A DNA stretch of 9,863 bases from JAVEDQ01 sp035468175 (GTDB lineage Bacteria; Actinomycetota; Actinomycetes; Frankiales; Frankiaceae): assembly GCA_035468175.1 (NCBI GenBank), contig DATITC010000054.1, forward strand, positions 1 to 9,863, given 5' to 3'. A program made the position numbers and the translations under genes. Positions 1 through 5,236 of the stretch are shown here, one piece after another (within the stretch, counting starts at the first letter, position 1; each line of letters starts with the position of its first letter). Under the pieces are notes generated by a model. The model searched no databases. It saw nothing but the letters and a program-made list of their open reading frames with translations, and had not been told where the DNA came from.

Positions 1-223
1 GAGCGCGGGTTCAGTTGCGTCCATCGGCGGCGTCGGGGTGTTGCTGATCTTCATCCTGCAGAACCGCGAGGACGTCAGGTTCCACTTCCTGTCCTTCTCC
101 TTCACCTGGCCGCTGTGGCTCTACACGGTCGTCGTCGCCGCTTGCGGAGCAGTCGTGTGGCTGGGACTCGGGGTGCTGCGCCGACACCGCCGACGACAGC
201 AACGGCGGGGGACTCGTCAGTAA
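1..223 (+). CDS. LapA-domain (DUF1049-like) small membrane protein, 5' truncated by the window edge
   Basis: The reading frame is open from base 2 to a TAA at 221-223, giving 73 visible residues. The visible part has the LapA layout: a hydrophobic helix ending in ILQNRE (about residues 8-20), a short segment with RFHFLSFSF, a second hydrophobic helix beginning with the WPLWLY stretch (about 34-56), and a strongly basic tail rich in Arg and Gln. The phenylalanine-rich strand followed by a proline-initiated helix is the core LapA signature. LapA proteins are inner-membrane proteins tied to envelope or lipopolysaccharide assembly in proteobacteria; in actinobacteria the role is unknown. A GTG at 38 is in frame but falls inside the first helix, so the true start most likely lies left of the window. 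The next gene is convergent (388-768, minus). The family call is moderately sure; function is not inferred. Confidence 0.7.
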   Translation, partial: SAGSVASIGGVGVLLIFILQNREDVRFHFLSFSFTWPLWLYTVVVAACGAVVWLGLGVLRRHRRRQQRRGTRQ

Positions 224-387
224 GGTCGCGGACCAGCGGCAACGAGTGCCAGCCCGCGCGAGACCCGGCGTGCGGAACGGGGCACCTCCACATCGCGCCG
301 ACAGCATCGACCGCCGATCGTGGCCCGTGGTGCCGAGGCCGGCGGCAGAGCGCCAAATGTTGACGAACGCATCGCGCATAGCGCCGG
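224..387. other. Convergent intergenic spacer, no gene seen
   Basis: This 164-bp spacer separates the stop of the LapA-type gene (+) from the stop of the Doc toxin gene (-). Short overlapping frames occur, but none resembles a known protein. I see no tRNA fold and no strong terminator hairpin. Confidence 0.5.
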
Positions 388-768
388 TTAGCTCGGCTTC
401 AGCTCGGTTCCAGACTTCAGAGCGGCTGCGAGCTTGGGGATGTCGTCCAACGAGCCGGCGGCGACGCTCATCACGAGTTCATAGGCTTGTTCGTTGGTGA
501 GGGTCAGTCGCCAGCCATTGACGCCGGAGAACGCGATCGTCCCGGCTAGGGCCAGTCGCTTGTTCCCGTCGACGAGCGCGTGATTGCGGGCGACGGAGTG
601 CAGCAGCGCAGCGGCCTTCTCGTGTATCGAGGGATAGGCGTCCTCGCCGAAAGCACTGGCACTCGGCCGGGCTGCCGCGGCCTCGAGCAGGCCCAGGTCG
701 CGGACGAGCACCTCACCAAGGGTGCGTTCGGCGACGTAAAGCAAATCTTCGAGGGTGAGAAGGATCAA
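388..768 (-). CDS. doc: Doc/Fic-family toxin of a type II toxin-antitoxin system
   Basis: This 126-residue protein has the length expected of Doc (death-on-curing) toxins. The Fic-fold core motif is visible as HALVDGNKR at residues 63-71, matching HxFx(D/N)(A/G)NKR: the catalytic His63, the metal-binding Asp67 and the Gly-Asn-Lys-Arg anion-binding loop are all present, with Leu in place of the usual Phe. The N terminus (LTLEDLLYVAERTLG) and the helix near IHEKAAALLHSVARN also fit the family. Known Doc proteins phosphorylate EF-Tu and stop translation; that activity is inferred here from the intact motif. The gene lies downstream of a ribbon-helix-helix antitoxin on the same strand. Its start is TTG at 768-766, overlapping the antitoxin stop as TTGA, which suggests translational coupling. 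No strong ribosome-binding site precedes it, in keeping with coupling. The ORF looks intact. Confidence 0.9.
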   Translation of the reverse strand: MILLTLEDLLYVAERTLGEVLVRDLGLLEAAAARPSASAFGEDAYPSIHEKAAALLHSVARNHALVDGNKRLALAGTIAFSGVNGWRLTLTNEQAYELVMSVAAGSLDDIPKLAAALKSGTELKPS

Positions 769-962
769 TGCCCGAGCCGCTCGAGCGCCTCAGCGTAACG
801 AGGCAACTCGACGTCAAGAACCTGATCGAGCAGCTCCCGGCGGCTCGTGCGCTCGATGTAATCCCGGACCGCCTGGCGGGCGACGTCCTGCATCGACCGT
901 CCCTCGCGTTCAGCGCGCCGCCGCAGCGCCTCGGATTCGCCCTCGTCGAGCCGCAGAGTCAT
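765..962 (-). CDS. Ribbon-helix-helix (CopG-like) antitoxin paired with Doc
   Basis: This is a 65-residue acidic/basic protein. Residues 1-45 fit a ribbon-helix-helix DNA-binding fold: the beta strand MTLRLDE, helix A (ESEALRRRAEREG) and helix B (SMQDVARQAVRDYIER). The C-terminal tail (LLDQVLDVELPRYAEALERLGH) would be the toxin-binding segment that neutralises Doc. I chose the ATG at 962-960 because AAGG lies 7 nt upstream; an in-frame GTG two codons earlier (968) is possible but badly spaced. The gene overlaps the toxin by 4 nt (TTGA). RHH antitoxins usually autorepress their operon, and an 8-bp direct repeat lies just upstream at 988-1007. The classical P1 partner of Doc is Phd, so an RHH partner is the alternative pairing also seen widely in actinobacteria. 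The fold is assigned from pattern only. Confidence 0.85.
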   Translation of the reverse strand: MTLRLDEGESEALRRRAEREGRSMQDVARQAVRDYIERTSRRELLDQVLDVELPRYAEALERLGH

Positions 963-987
963 TGCCACGCCTTAACAGTACCCCTCG

Positions 988-1007
988 TGATACCGATTCT
1001 GATACCG
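988..1007 (-). promoter_or_regulatory. Direct-repeat operator candidate for the TA module
   Basis: Two perfect copies of TGATACCG occur at 988-995 and 1000-1007 (CGGTATCA on the gene strand), 12 bp centre to centre, starting about 26 bp upstream of the antitoxin ATG. RHH proteins commonly bind short tandem half-sites at about one helical turn, so this is a reasonable autoregulation site. No footprint is implied. Confidence 0.4.
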
Positions 1008-1058
1008 CGCGAGAACGCCAGCAACCGGGTGGCTGCGCCCAGGCGCTCTACACGGCTG

Positions 1059-1419
1059 GGCGTCGTGAAGGGGGTGAAAGCACTCCAGGCAGCGCAGGTC
1101 CGGCTGAAGTTGGCCAACCAGGCTCTCGCGAGAACCAAGCAGGGCTCCAACGGCCGACGCAAAGCCACCCGCCGCCTTGGCCGGATCCACGCCCCGGATC
1201 GCCGCACTACGCCGCACGCTGCTGCACGAGATCAGCACGCAGCTCGCCGCAGCTGCACGACCGTGGCGGATCGAGGACCTCAACGCCGCGGGCATGGTGG
1301 CCGAGCGGACCTACTCCTGCCCGGCCTGCGGACTCGAGCTCGACCGGGACCTCAACGCCGCCATCAACACCCCGGAACAGGACATCAAACACGCCCCGCC
1401 CCGACCCGCGGCCGCCTGA
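1059..1419 (+). pseudogene. tnpB: Remnant of an IS200/IS605-family TnpB (OrfB) nuclease gene
   Basis: TnpB homology begins near 1059 in frame 3 (VKALQAAQVRLKLANQALAR, then GSNGRRKATRRLGRIHA) and continues in frame 1 from about 1195 (RIAALRRTLLHEIST, then IEDLNAAGM). It ends with YSCPACGLELDRDLNAAIN and a TGA at 1417-1419. These blocks are the arginine-rich helix, the RuvC-II Glu strand (IEDL), the second CxxC of the zinc finger and the RuvC-III Asp (DRDLNAA). Three lesions are visible. The N-terminal half, including the RuvC-I Asp, is absent. One extra C in the run 1192-1195 shifts the frame. After GM (about 1296) the sequence jumps straight to AERTY, losing roughly 50-60 residues with the first CxxC. 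No tnpA is present. This is mobile-element debris and cannot encode an active guide-RNA nuclease. Confidence 0.85.
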
Positions 1420-1601
1420 CGCCCGACACGCGTCTGCACCCGGATGGACCGGGAAAGAGCCGACTGCCACCTCGCGCCATCAAGAGGCCCTGAGTCGGAA
1501 CCGAGAAACCGCCGCAGCGGCGGCAACTCGGACGGCAACCATCACCACCGTCCCCGGCAGGTGGCAAGGGAAGCCGGTGCGCCCCGAAAGGGATACCCCA
1601 G
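1420..1601. other. Non-coding spacer with two hairpins downstream of the tnpB remnant
   Basis: No supportable gene lies between the tnpB remnant (+) and the stop of the acyl-CoA dehydrogenase (-). Two hairpins are visible: CCGGG-type arms at 1439-1443/1449-1453 with a 5-nt loop, and a stronger structure at 1501-1531. The region is where the right end and guide-RNA (omega/reRNA) segment of an IS605-type element would be expected, but no element terminus or target duplication could be defined. Confidence 0.4.
1501..1531. repeat. Hairpin: two-tier inverted repeat
   Basis: CCGAG (1501-1505) pairs with CTCGG (1527-1531). An AAA/CAA internal loop follows, then CCGCC (1509-1513) pairs with GGCGG (1519-1523) around GCAGC. 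It may be a remnant of the RNA or right end of the TnpB element, or a bidirectional terminator serving the acyl-CoA dehydrogenase, whose stop lies about 70 nt away. There is no T-tract on either strand. Confidence 0.45.
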
Positions 1602-2750
1602 TCAGAGCCCGAGGTCGCGCCCGATGATCTCGCGCATGATCTCGTTCGAGCCGGCCCAGATCCGAGAGACGCGGGCATCCGCCCAGGCCTGGGCGACGCT
1701 GTACTCCTGCATGTAGCCGTAACCCCCGTAGAGCTGGACGCAGGCGTCGATGACGGTGTTCTGCGCCTCGGAGCTCCACAGCTTCGCCTTGGCCGCGTCA
1801 ACCGCTGACAGCTGCCCACGCACGTGGGCGTCGAGGCAGGCGTCGCAGAACGCGCGGGCCACATCGATCTGCGTGATCAGGTCGGCAAGCCGGTGCTTGT
1901 TGGCCTGGAACGAGCCGACGGACGAGCCGAAGGCCTTGCGCTCCTTGACGTAGACGAGCGTGTCGTCGAGCACCTGCTTCGCGTGCGCGACGTTCGACAG
2001 CGCGCAGGACAGGCGTTCCTGCGCGAGCCGGGTCATCATCGCCGGAAAGCCCCGGTTCTGTTCGCCGAGCAGGTTCTCGACGGGGACCCTGACGTTGTCG
2101 AAGAACAGCTCGGCGGTGTCCGCCTCGGGCTGCCCGATCTTGTGCAGCTTGCGACCGCGGGTGAAGCCCTCGGCGCCGGCTTCAACGGCGAGCAACGAGA
2201 CACCGCGAGCGCGGTCCTCGGTGCTTCCGGTACGCACGGCGAGCACGACGAGATCGCAGTTGTAGCCGTTGGTGATGAACGTCTTCGAGCCGTTGACGAT
2301 GTAGGAGTCGCCGTCCCGCTTGGCGGTGGTCCGCAGCGACGCGAGGTCGGAGCCGCCGGACGGCTCGGTCATGCCGATCGCGGTGATGAGCTCCCCGGAG
2401 CAGAACTTCGGCAGCCAGCGCGCCTTCTGGTCGTCGTTCGTGAGTTCGATCAGGTACGGCGCGACGATGTCCGCGTGGATCGAGAAGCTCGACCCGAGCG
2501 CGGCGCTGATCCGCGACAGCTCCTCGTTGAACACGCTGTTGAAGCGGAAGTCGTCAACTCCGCCGCCGCCGAACTCCTCGGGCACGCCCACGCCCAGCAA
2601 ACCCTGTTTGCCGGCTGCCTGCCAAGTCGCCCGGTCGATCTCCCGGTGCTCCCGCATGGTGTCGATACGTGGGAGTACCTGCCGCTCGACGAACTCGCGG
2701 GCAACCTCGCGGAACGCCTCGTGCTCTTCGTTGTAGACCGTGCGCTGCAT
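1602..2750 (-). CDS. Acyl-CoA dehydrogenase, LCAD/isovaleryl-CoA-dehydrogenase type
   Basis: This 382-residue protein has the full three-domain acyl-CoA dehydrogenase architecture: an alpha-helical N domain (about 1-120), a beta domain with the FAD-contact motif AIGMTEPSGGSDL (124-136) and FITNGYN (158-164), and a C-terminal helical bundle (about 235-382) with ERKAFGSSVGSFQ and LYGGYGYMQEY. It would oxidise an acyl-CoA to the 2-enoyl-CoA, passing electrons to ETF. The C-terminal signature reads RIWAGSNEIM (363-372): Ala366 stands where MCAD/SCAD have the catalytic Glu. In LCAD and isovaleryl-CoA dehydrogenase the base instead sits on helix G, and here an aligned Glu245 occurs in AQERL. The closest recalled pattern is mammalian LCAD (QERL and YGGTNEIM). 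The start is ATG with GGAG very close (2 nt spacing). A divergent MDR dehydrogenase starts 30 bp away. Chain length of the substrate cannot be read. Confidence 0.95.
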   Translation of the reverse strand: MQRTVYNEEHEAFREVAREFVERQVLPRIDTMREHREIDRATWQAAGKQGLLGVGVPEEFGGGGVDDFRFNSVFNEELSRISAALGSSFSIHADIVAPYLIELTNDDQKARWLPKFCSGELITAIGMTEPSGGSDLASLRTTAKRDGDSYIVNGSKTFITNGYNCDLVVLAVRTGSTEDRARGVSLLAVEAGAEGFTRGRKLHKIGQPEADTAELFFDNVRVPVENLLGEQNRGFPAMMTRLAQERLSCALSNVAHAKQVLDDTLVYVKERKAFGSSVGSFQANKHRLADLITQIDVARAFCDACLDAHVRGQLSAVDAAKAKLWSSEAQNTVIDACVQLYGGYGYMQEYSVAQAWADARVSRIWAGSNEIMREIIGRDLGL

Positions 2751-2780
2751 GTCTCCAGGTTAAGCGGATAGTTCAGTCCT
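2751..2780. promoter_or_regulatory. 30-bp divergent start-to-start region
   Basis: Only 30 bp separate the ATG of the acyl-CoA dehydrogenase (2750, -) from the ATG of the MDR dehydrogenase (2781, +). The minus gene has GGAG at its start. The plus gene has no Shine-Dalgarno sequence; a weak -10-like GATAGT at 2767-2772 sits 8 nt before its ATG, which would fit a leaderless transcript. Core promoters must overlap each other or the opposite coding sequence. Confidence 0.35.
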
Positions 2781-3818
2781 ATGAAGGCAGCGCGATTCAC
2801 GGAGAGCACCAAGACCTTGGCCGTCCAGGACGTCCCGACTCCCGAGCCGGGGCCGTTGGAGGTGCGCGTTCAGGTGCACGCCTGCGGGATCTGCTTGACC
2901 GACGCGCATCTGCTCGACGGTTCGATGCCGGGCAGCCTGCCCGAGATCACACCGGGCCATGAGGCCGCCGGCGTCATCGACAGCGTCGGTCCGGAGGTGA
3001 CGGGCTGGAAGCCGGGCGACCGGGTCCTGCTCGCCGGCGGTCGCAACTGCGGGCACTGCGCGATGTGCGTCCGCGGCCGGCTCGAGGAGTGCCTGCAGTT
3101 CGAGATCATGGGCTTCGCCTACGACGGCGCGTGGGCCGAGTACGTCGTCGTGCCGTTCTTCGCCCTGACCGAGGTGCCGGAGTCAATCCCGTTGGAGCAG
3201 GCCTGCGTGCTCGCCGACGCTGTCGCCACTCCGTATGCCGCGCTGACGGAGCGGGCGAACGTTCGGCCCGGCGAGTCCGTCGGGCTGTGGGGCATCGGCG
3301 GTCTCGGTGTCCACGCCGTGCAGATCGCCCGGATGATCGGCGCCTCCCCGATCCTCGCATTCGATCCGCTGCCCGAGGCCCGCGACCGCGCCCTCGCCCT
3401 CGGCGCCGACTTCGCGCTCGACCCGACCGACGACGACGTCGTGGCGCAGGTCTGGCGCCTCACCGACGACCTGGGGCTGAACGTCGCCATCGATCTGGTG
3501 GGCGCCAACCGCGTGCTCGCGCAGGGCGACATGTGCCTTGGGCGGCACGGGCGGCTCGTGATGGTCGGGCTGTCCCCCGAGCCCGTCCAACTGGGCATGG
3601 GTGCCCTGTTCGGGATCTTGAACCACAGCCTGCTCGGCCACCTCGGCTACCAGAAGCCGCACCTCGACGAGCTGGTGCGGCTGGTCTCCACCGGGCGGCT
3701 CGACGTCTCGAAGTCGGTCAGCGCCGTCATCCCGCTCGACGACATCGCTGACGGGGTGAAGCGGCTGGAGACCAAGGAGGGCAACCCGGTACGGATCGTG
3801 GTGAACCCTCGGCAGTGA
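2781..3818 (+). CDS. Zinc-dependent medium-chain (MDR) alcohol dehydrogenase
   Basis: This 345-residue protein is full length for the family. The GroES-like catalytic domain carries HACGIC (Cys35) and the GHEAAGVIDSVG signature (His60, Glu61). The structural zinc loop is complete: Cys90, Cys93, Cys96 and Cys104 (NCGHCAMC, then EEC). The third catalytic-zinc position, Cys in horse liver ADH, appears as Asp146 in LADAVATPY, a variant also known in 6-hydroxycyclohex-1-ene-1-carboxyl-CoA dehydrogenase-like enzymes. The Rossmann domain has GIGGLG at 171-176 and an acidic Asp195 (ILAFD) at the end of beta-2, suggesting NAD rather than NADP. The likely role is oxidation of a secondary alcohol or hydroxyacyl compound. 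The divergent acyl-CoA dehydrogenase suggests a shared catabolic pathway (inference). No Shine-Dalgarno precedes the ATG. The last 172 bp lie opposite the 3' end of the diguanylate cyclase frame. Confidence 0.93.
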   Translation: MKAARFTESTKTLAVQDVPTPEPGPLEVRVQVHACGICLTDAHLLDGSMPGSLPEITPGHEAAGVIDSVGPEVTGWKPGDRVLLAGGRNCGHCAMCVRGRLEECLQFEIMGFAYDGAWAEYVVVPFFALTEVPESIPLEQACVLADAVATPYAALTERANVRPGESVGLWGIGGLGVHAVQIARMIGASPILAFDPLPEARDRALALGADFALDPTDDDVVAQVWRLTDDLGLNVAIDLVGANRVLAQGDMCLGRHGRLVMVGLSPEPVQLGMGALFGILNHSLLGHLGYQKPHLDELVRLVSTGRLDVSKSVSAVIPLDDIADGVKRLETKEGNPVRIVVNPRQ

Positions 3819-4837
3819 GTCGACAGCTCGCCGCCGCTCGTGCCGCGACGCATCGGTCGATCAACCGGCAGGGCCAGCGGGCCGATCAGTCGCCCGACAG
3901 TGGCGGACCTTGCTCGCTTGCCCTCGCGCTGACACCGCTCAGCGCCTCCGACGGCCGCGGCCCCGGGATTTTCGCTGAGCTGGGCGACCTCGGCCACCTC
4001 GACCCGGTTCCGGCCGGCGGCCTTCGCCCGGTAGAGCGCGGCGTCGGCCAGAGCGAGGAGGTCCGACAGCCCGAGCGAGGCACCGCTGGTCGTCGCGACC
4101 CCAGCCGAGATGGTCACGGGCAGCCCGGCAGTCGCGGCTCCGGCCACGGCCTGCCGCAATTGCTCCGCGAGCCGCGTAGCCGATCCCGCATCGAAGCCCG
4201 GAAGCAGGACGAGGAACTCCTCACCGCCGAGCCGGTAGACGAGGTCGTTGGCGGGACTGCCGGTCCGGAGTCGGTCCGCGATCTCCCGCAGGACGAGGTC
4301 GCCGCGTTCGTGCCCGTACGTGTCGTTGACTGTCTCGAAGTGGTCGACATCGCACAGGACGACCGACACGAAGCCCGCCAGCCGCTCCGCCTGTTCCCGG
4401 GCGTCGTGGAACCGCTGGCGTAAGGCCTTGCGGTTGAGGAGCCCGGTCAGTGCGTCGAGCACGGTCTCGTCGCGCGCGTTGCGGTCGGAGGCTGCGAGGT
4501 AGAACGCGGCGATCGCGAGGCAGGCGAGCAGCGCCAAATAGGAGAGGAGGTGCAGCGCTGCCGGCGCTTCATCCTTCGAGTCCGCCAGGAGGACGCTGCT
4601 CACGGCCAGGATCGCGGACAGACCCACCGCTGCGCGGATGACGGGTTTCCGGAAGCACACGGCCTGGCTGAAGACCGGTACCACCATGAGTGGCAGCAGC
4701 GGGCTGAAGGCGCCGCCGGACAACGCCACGGACGCGGCCAGGTTCAATTGCAGCAGCGTGAACGCGACGGCGGCGATCAGCTCTGGAAATTGCCACGTCG
4801 GCGTCCCAGGGCGACCGCGATGCCCATCGTGGCGCAC
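3647..4837 (-). CDS. Membrane-anchored diguanylate cyclase (GGDEF), main reading frame
   Basis: The frame encodes about 396 residues from a GTG at 4837. Four hydrophobic segments come first (about 18-40, 44-62, 66-85 and 93-115), then a complete GGDEF domain at 127-280. That domain holds LDALTGLLNR, the metal-binding DVDHF (Asp163), NDTYGH, the active-site GGEEF (204-208) and AKAAGRNRV. It should make cyclic di-GMP from two GTP. The inhibitory I-site RxxD, five residues before GGEEF, reads PAND, so product inhibition through that site is probably lost. Two oddities: the start region reads RHDGHRGRPGTPT with no ribosome-binding site, while the frame next door (4777-5028) carries two more membrane helices, so a frameshift near 4780-4800 probably splits one gene. 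The roughly 115-residue tail after GRNRV is unlike any domain I know and runs 172 bp antisense into the MDR gene. Family assignment is sure; gene limits are not. Confidence 0.85.
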   Translation of the reverse strand: MRHDGHRGRPGTPTWQFPELIAAVAFTLLQLNLAASVALSGGAFSPLLPLMVVPVFSQAVCFRKPVIRAAVGLSAILAVSSVLLADSKDEAPAALHLLSYLALLACLAIAAFYLAASDRNARDETVLDALTGLLNRKALRQRFHDAREQAERLAGFVSVVLCDVDHFETVNDTYGHERGDLVLREIADRLRTGSPANDLVYRLGGEEFLVLLPGFDAGSATRLAEQLRQAVAGAATAGLPVTISAGVATTSGASLGLSDLLALADAALYRAKAAGRNRVEVAEVAQLSENPGAAAVGGAERCQREGKRARSATVGRLIGPLALPVDRPMRRGTSGGELSTHCRGFTTIRTGLPSLVSSRFTPSAMSSSGMTALTDFETSSRPVETSRTSSSRCGFW

Positions 4838-5028
4838 GCCACGGCCACCAGCCAGACGAGGGCGAGCCCATACCAGTACGCCGTGAGCAGGCAGGTACCG
4901 CCGACCGCGATCCCGAACAGGTGCACTTCGGCGAAGTTGGCGTGCATGTCGAGGAACCGCGCGTGATCAGCGTGTTCGCCCCGCAGCCAGCGCGACCACA
5001 GCGGCCCTGTCTCCGCCCCGATCGCCAT
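4777..5028 (-). pseudogene. Detached N-terminal membrane segment of the diguanylate cyclase (frameshifted 5' part)
   Basis: From the ATG at 5028 this frame gives 83 residues: a polar start (LWSRWLRGEHADHARFLDMH), then two hydrophobic helices (VHLFGIAVGGTCLLTAYWYG and WLVAVACATMGIAVALG), an Arg-rich turn and a TGA at 4779-4777. The adjoining frame starts its own helices immediately after, at WQFPELIAAVAF. Joined, they make a regular six-helix sensor followed by GGDEF, with a WRRWLRG-like start common in actinobacterial sensor cyclases. One missing base (or two extra) between about 4785 and 4800 would restore continuity. The alternative is a separate small membrane protein whose 3' end overlaps the cyclase by 61 bp. 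GGAGG occurs upstream but 13 nt from the ATG. An in-frame upstream start at 5166 is possible but would run through the inverted repeat at 5101-5150. Confidence 0.55.
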
Positions 5029-5100
5029 GGTGGAGTGTCGACCTCCGCGCCACGCACCTGTACCGCCAAACGCCGCAGGACGGTTCCGAGACCCCGAGCG

Positions 5101-5150
5101 GATCAGTTGCGGCCGGGAGCACTCGTGCAGCACCCGCTCCGCAACTGATC
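5101..5150. repeat. Perfect 12-bp inverted repeat with 26-nt spacer
   Basis: GATCAGTTGCGG (5101-5112) and CCGCAACTGATC (5139-5150) are exact reverse complements. The spacer contains the smaller palindromic GCACTCGTGC. It lies between the catalase terminator and the start of the diguanylate cyclase, so on the minus strand it would be in the cyclase leader. It could be a second terminator, a leader structure or a regulator site; the sequence does not decide. Confidence 0.6.
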
Positions 5151-5181
5151 GAGAAGTCGCCCGCACCAGGGTCCCGGAACG

Positions 5182-5221
5182 CCGAGAGCCCCCGACCCTG
5201 GTACGGGTCGGGGGCTCTCGG
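5182..5221 (-). terminator. 17-bp perfect hairpin terminator behind the catalase
   Basis: CCGAGAGCCCCCGACCC (5182-5198) pairs exactly with GGGTCGGGGGCTCTCGG (5205-5221) around a 6-nt loop, TGGTAC. It begins 15 nt after the catalase stop on the minus strand. There is no T-tract, which is normal for actinobacterial I-type terminators. Confidence 0.85.
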
Positions 5222-5236
5222 ATCGATCAGCGGAGG

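Noticed and set aside
755..1627. 290-codon plus-strand frame across the TA operon, tnpB remnant and spacer
   Set aside because: Its product is Arg/Pro/Ser/Thr-rich and crosses unrelated features; it is a composition artefact.
1824..2771. 315-codon plus-strand frame opposite the acyl-CoA dehydrogenase
   Set aside because: It is a GC-driven antisense shadow with no recognisable motif; the opposite strand has a full-length conserved enzyme.
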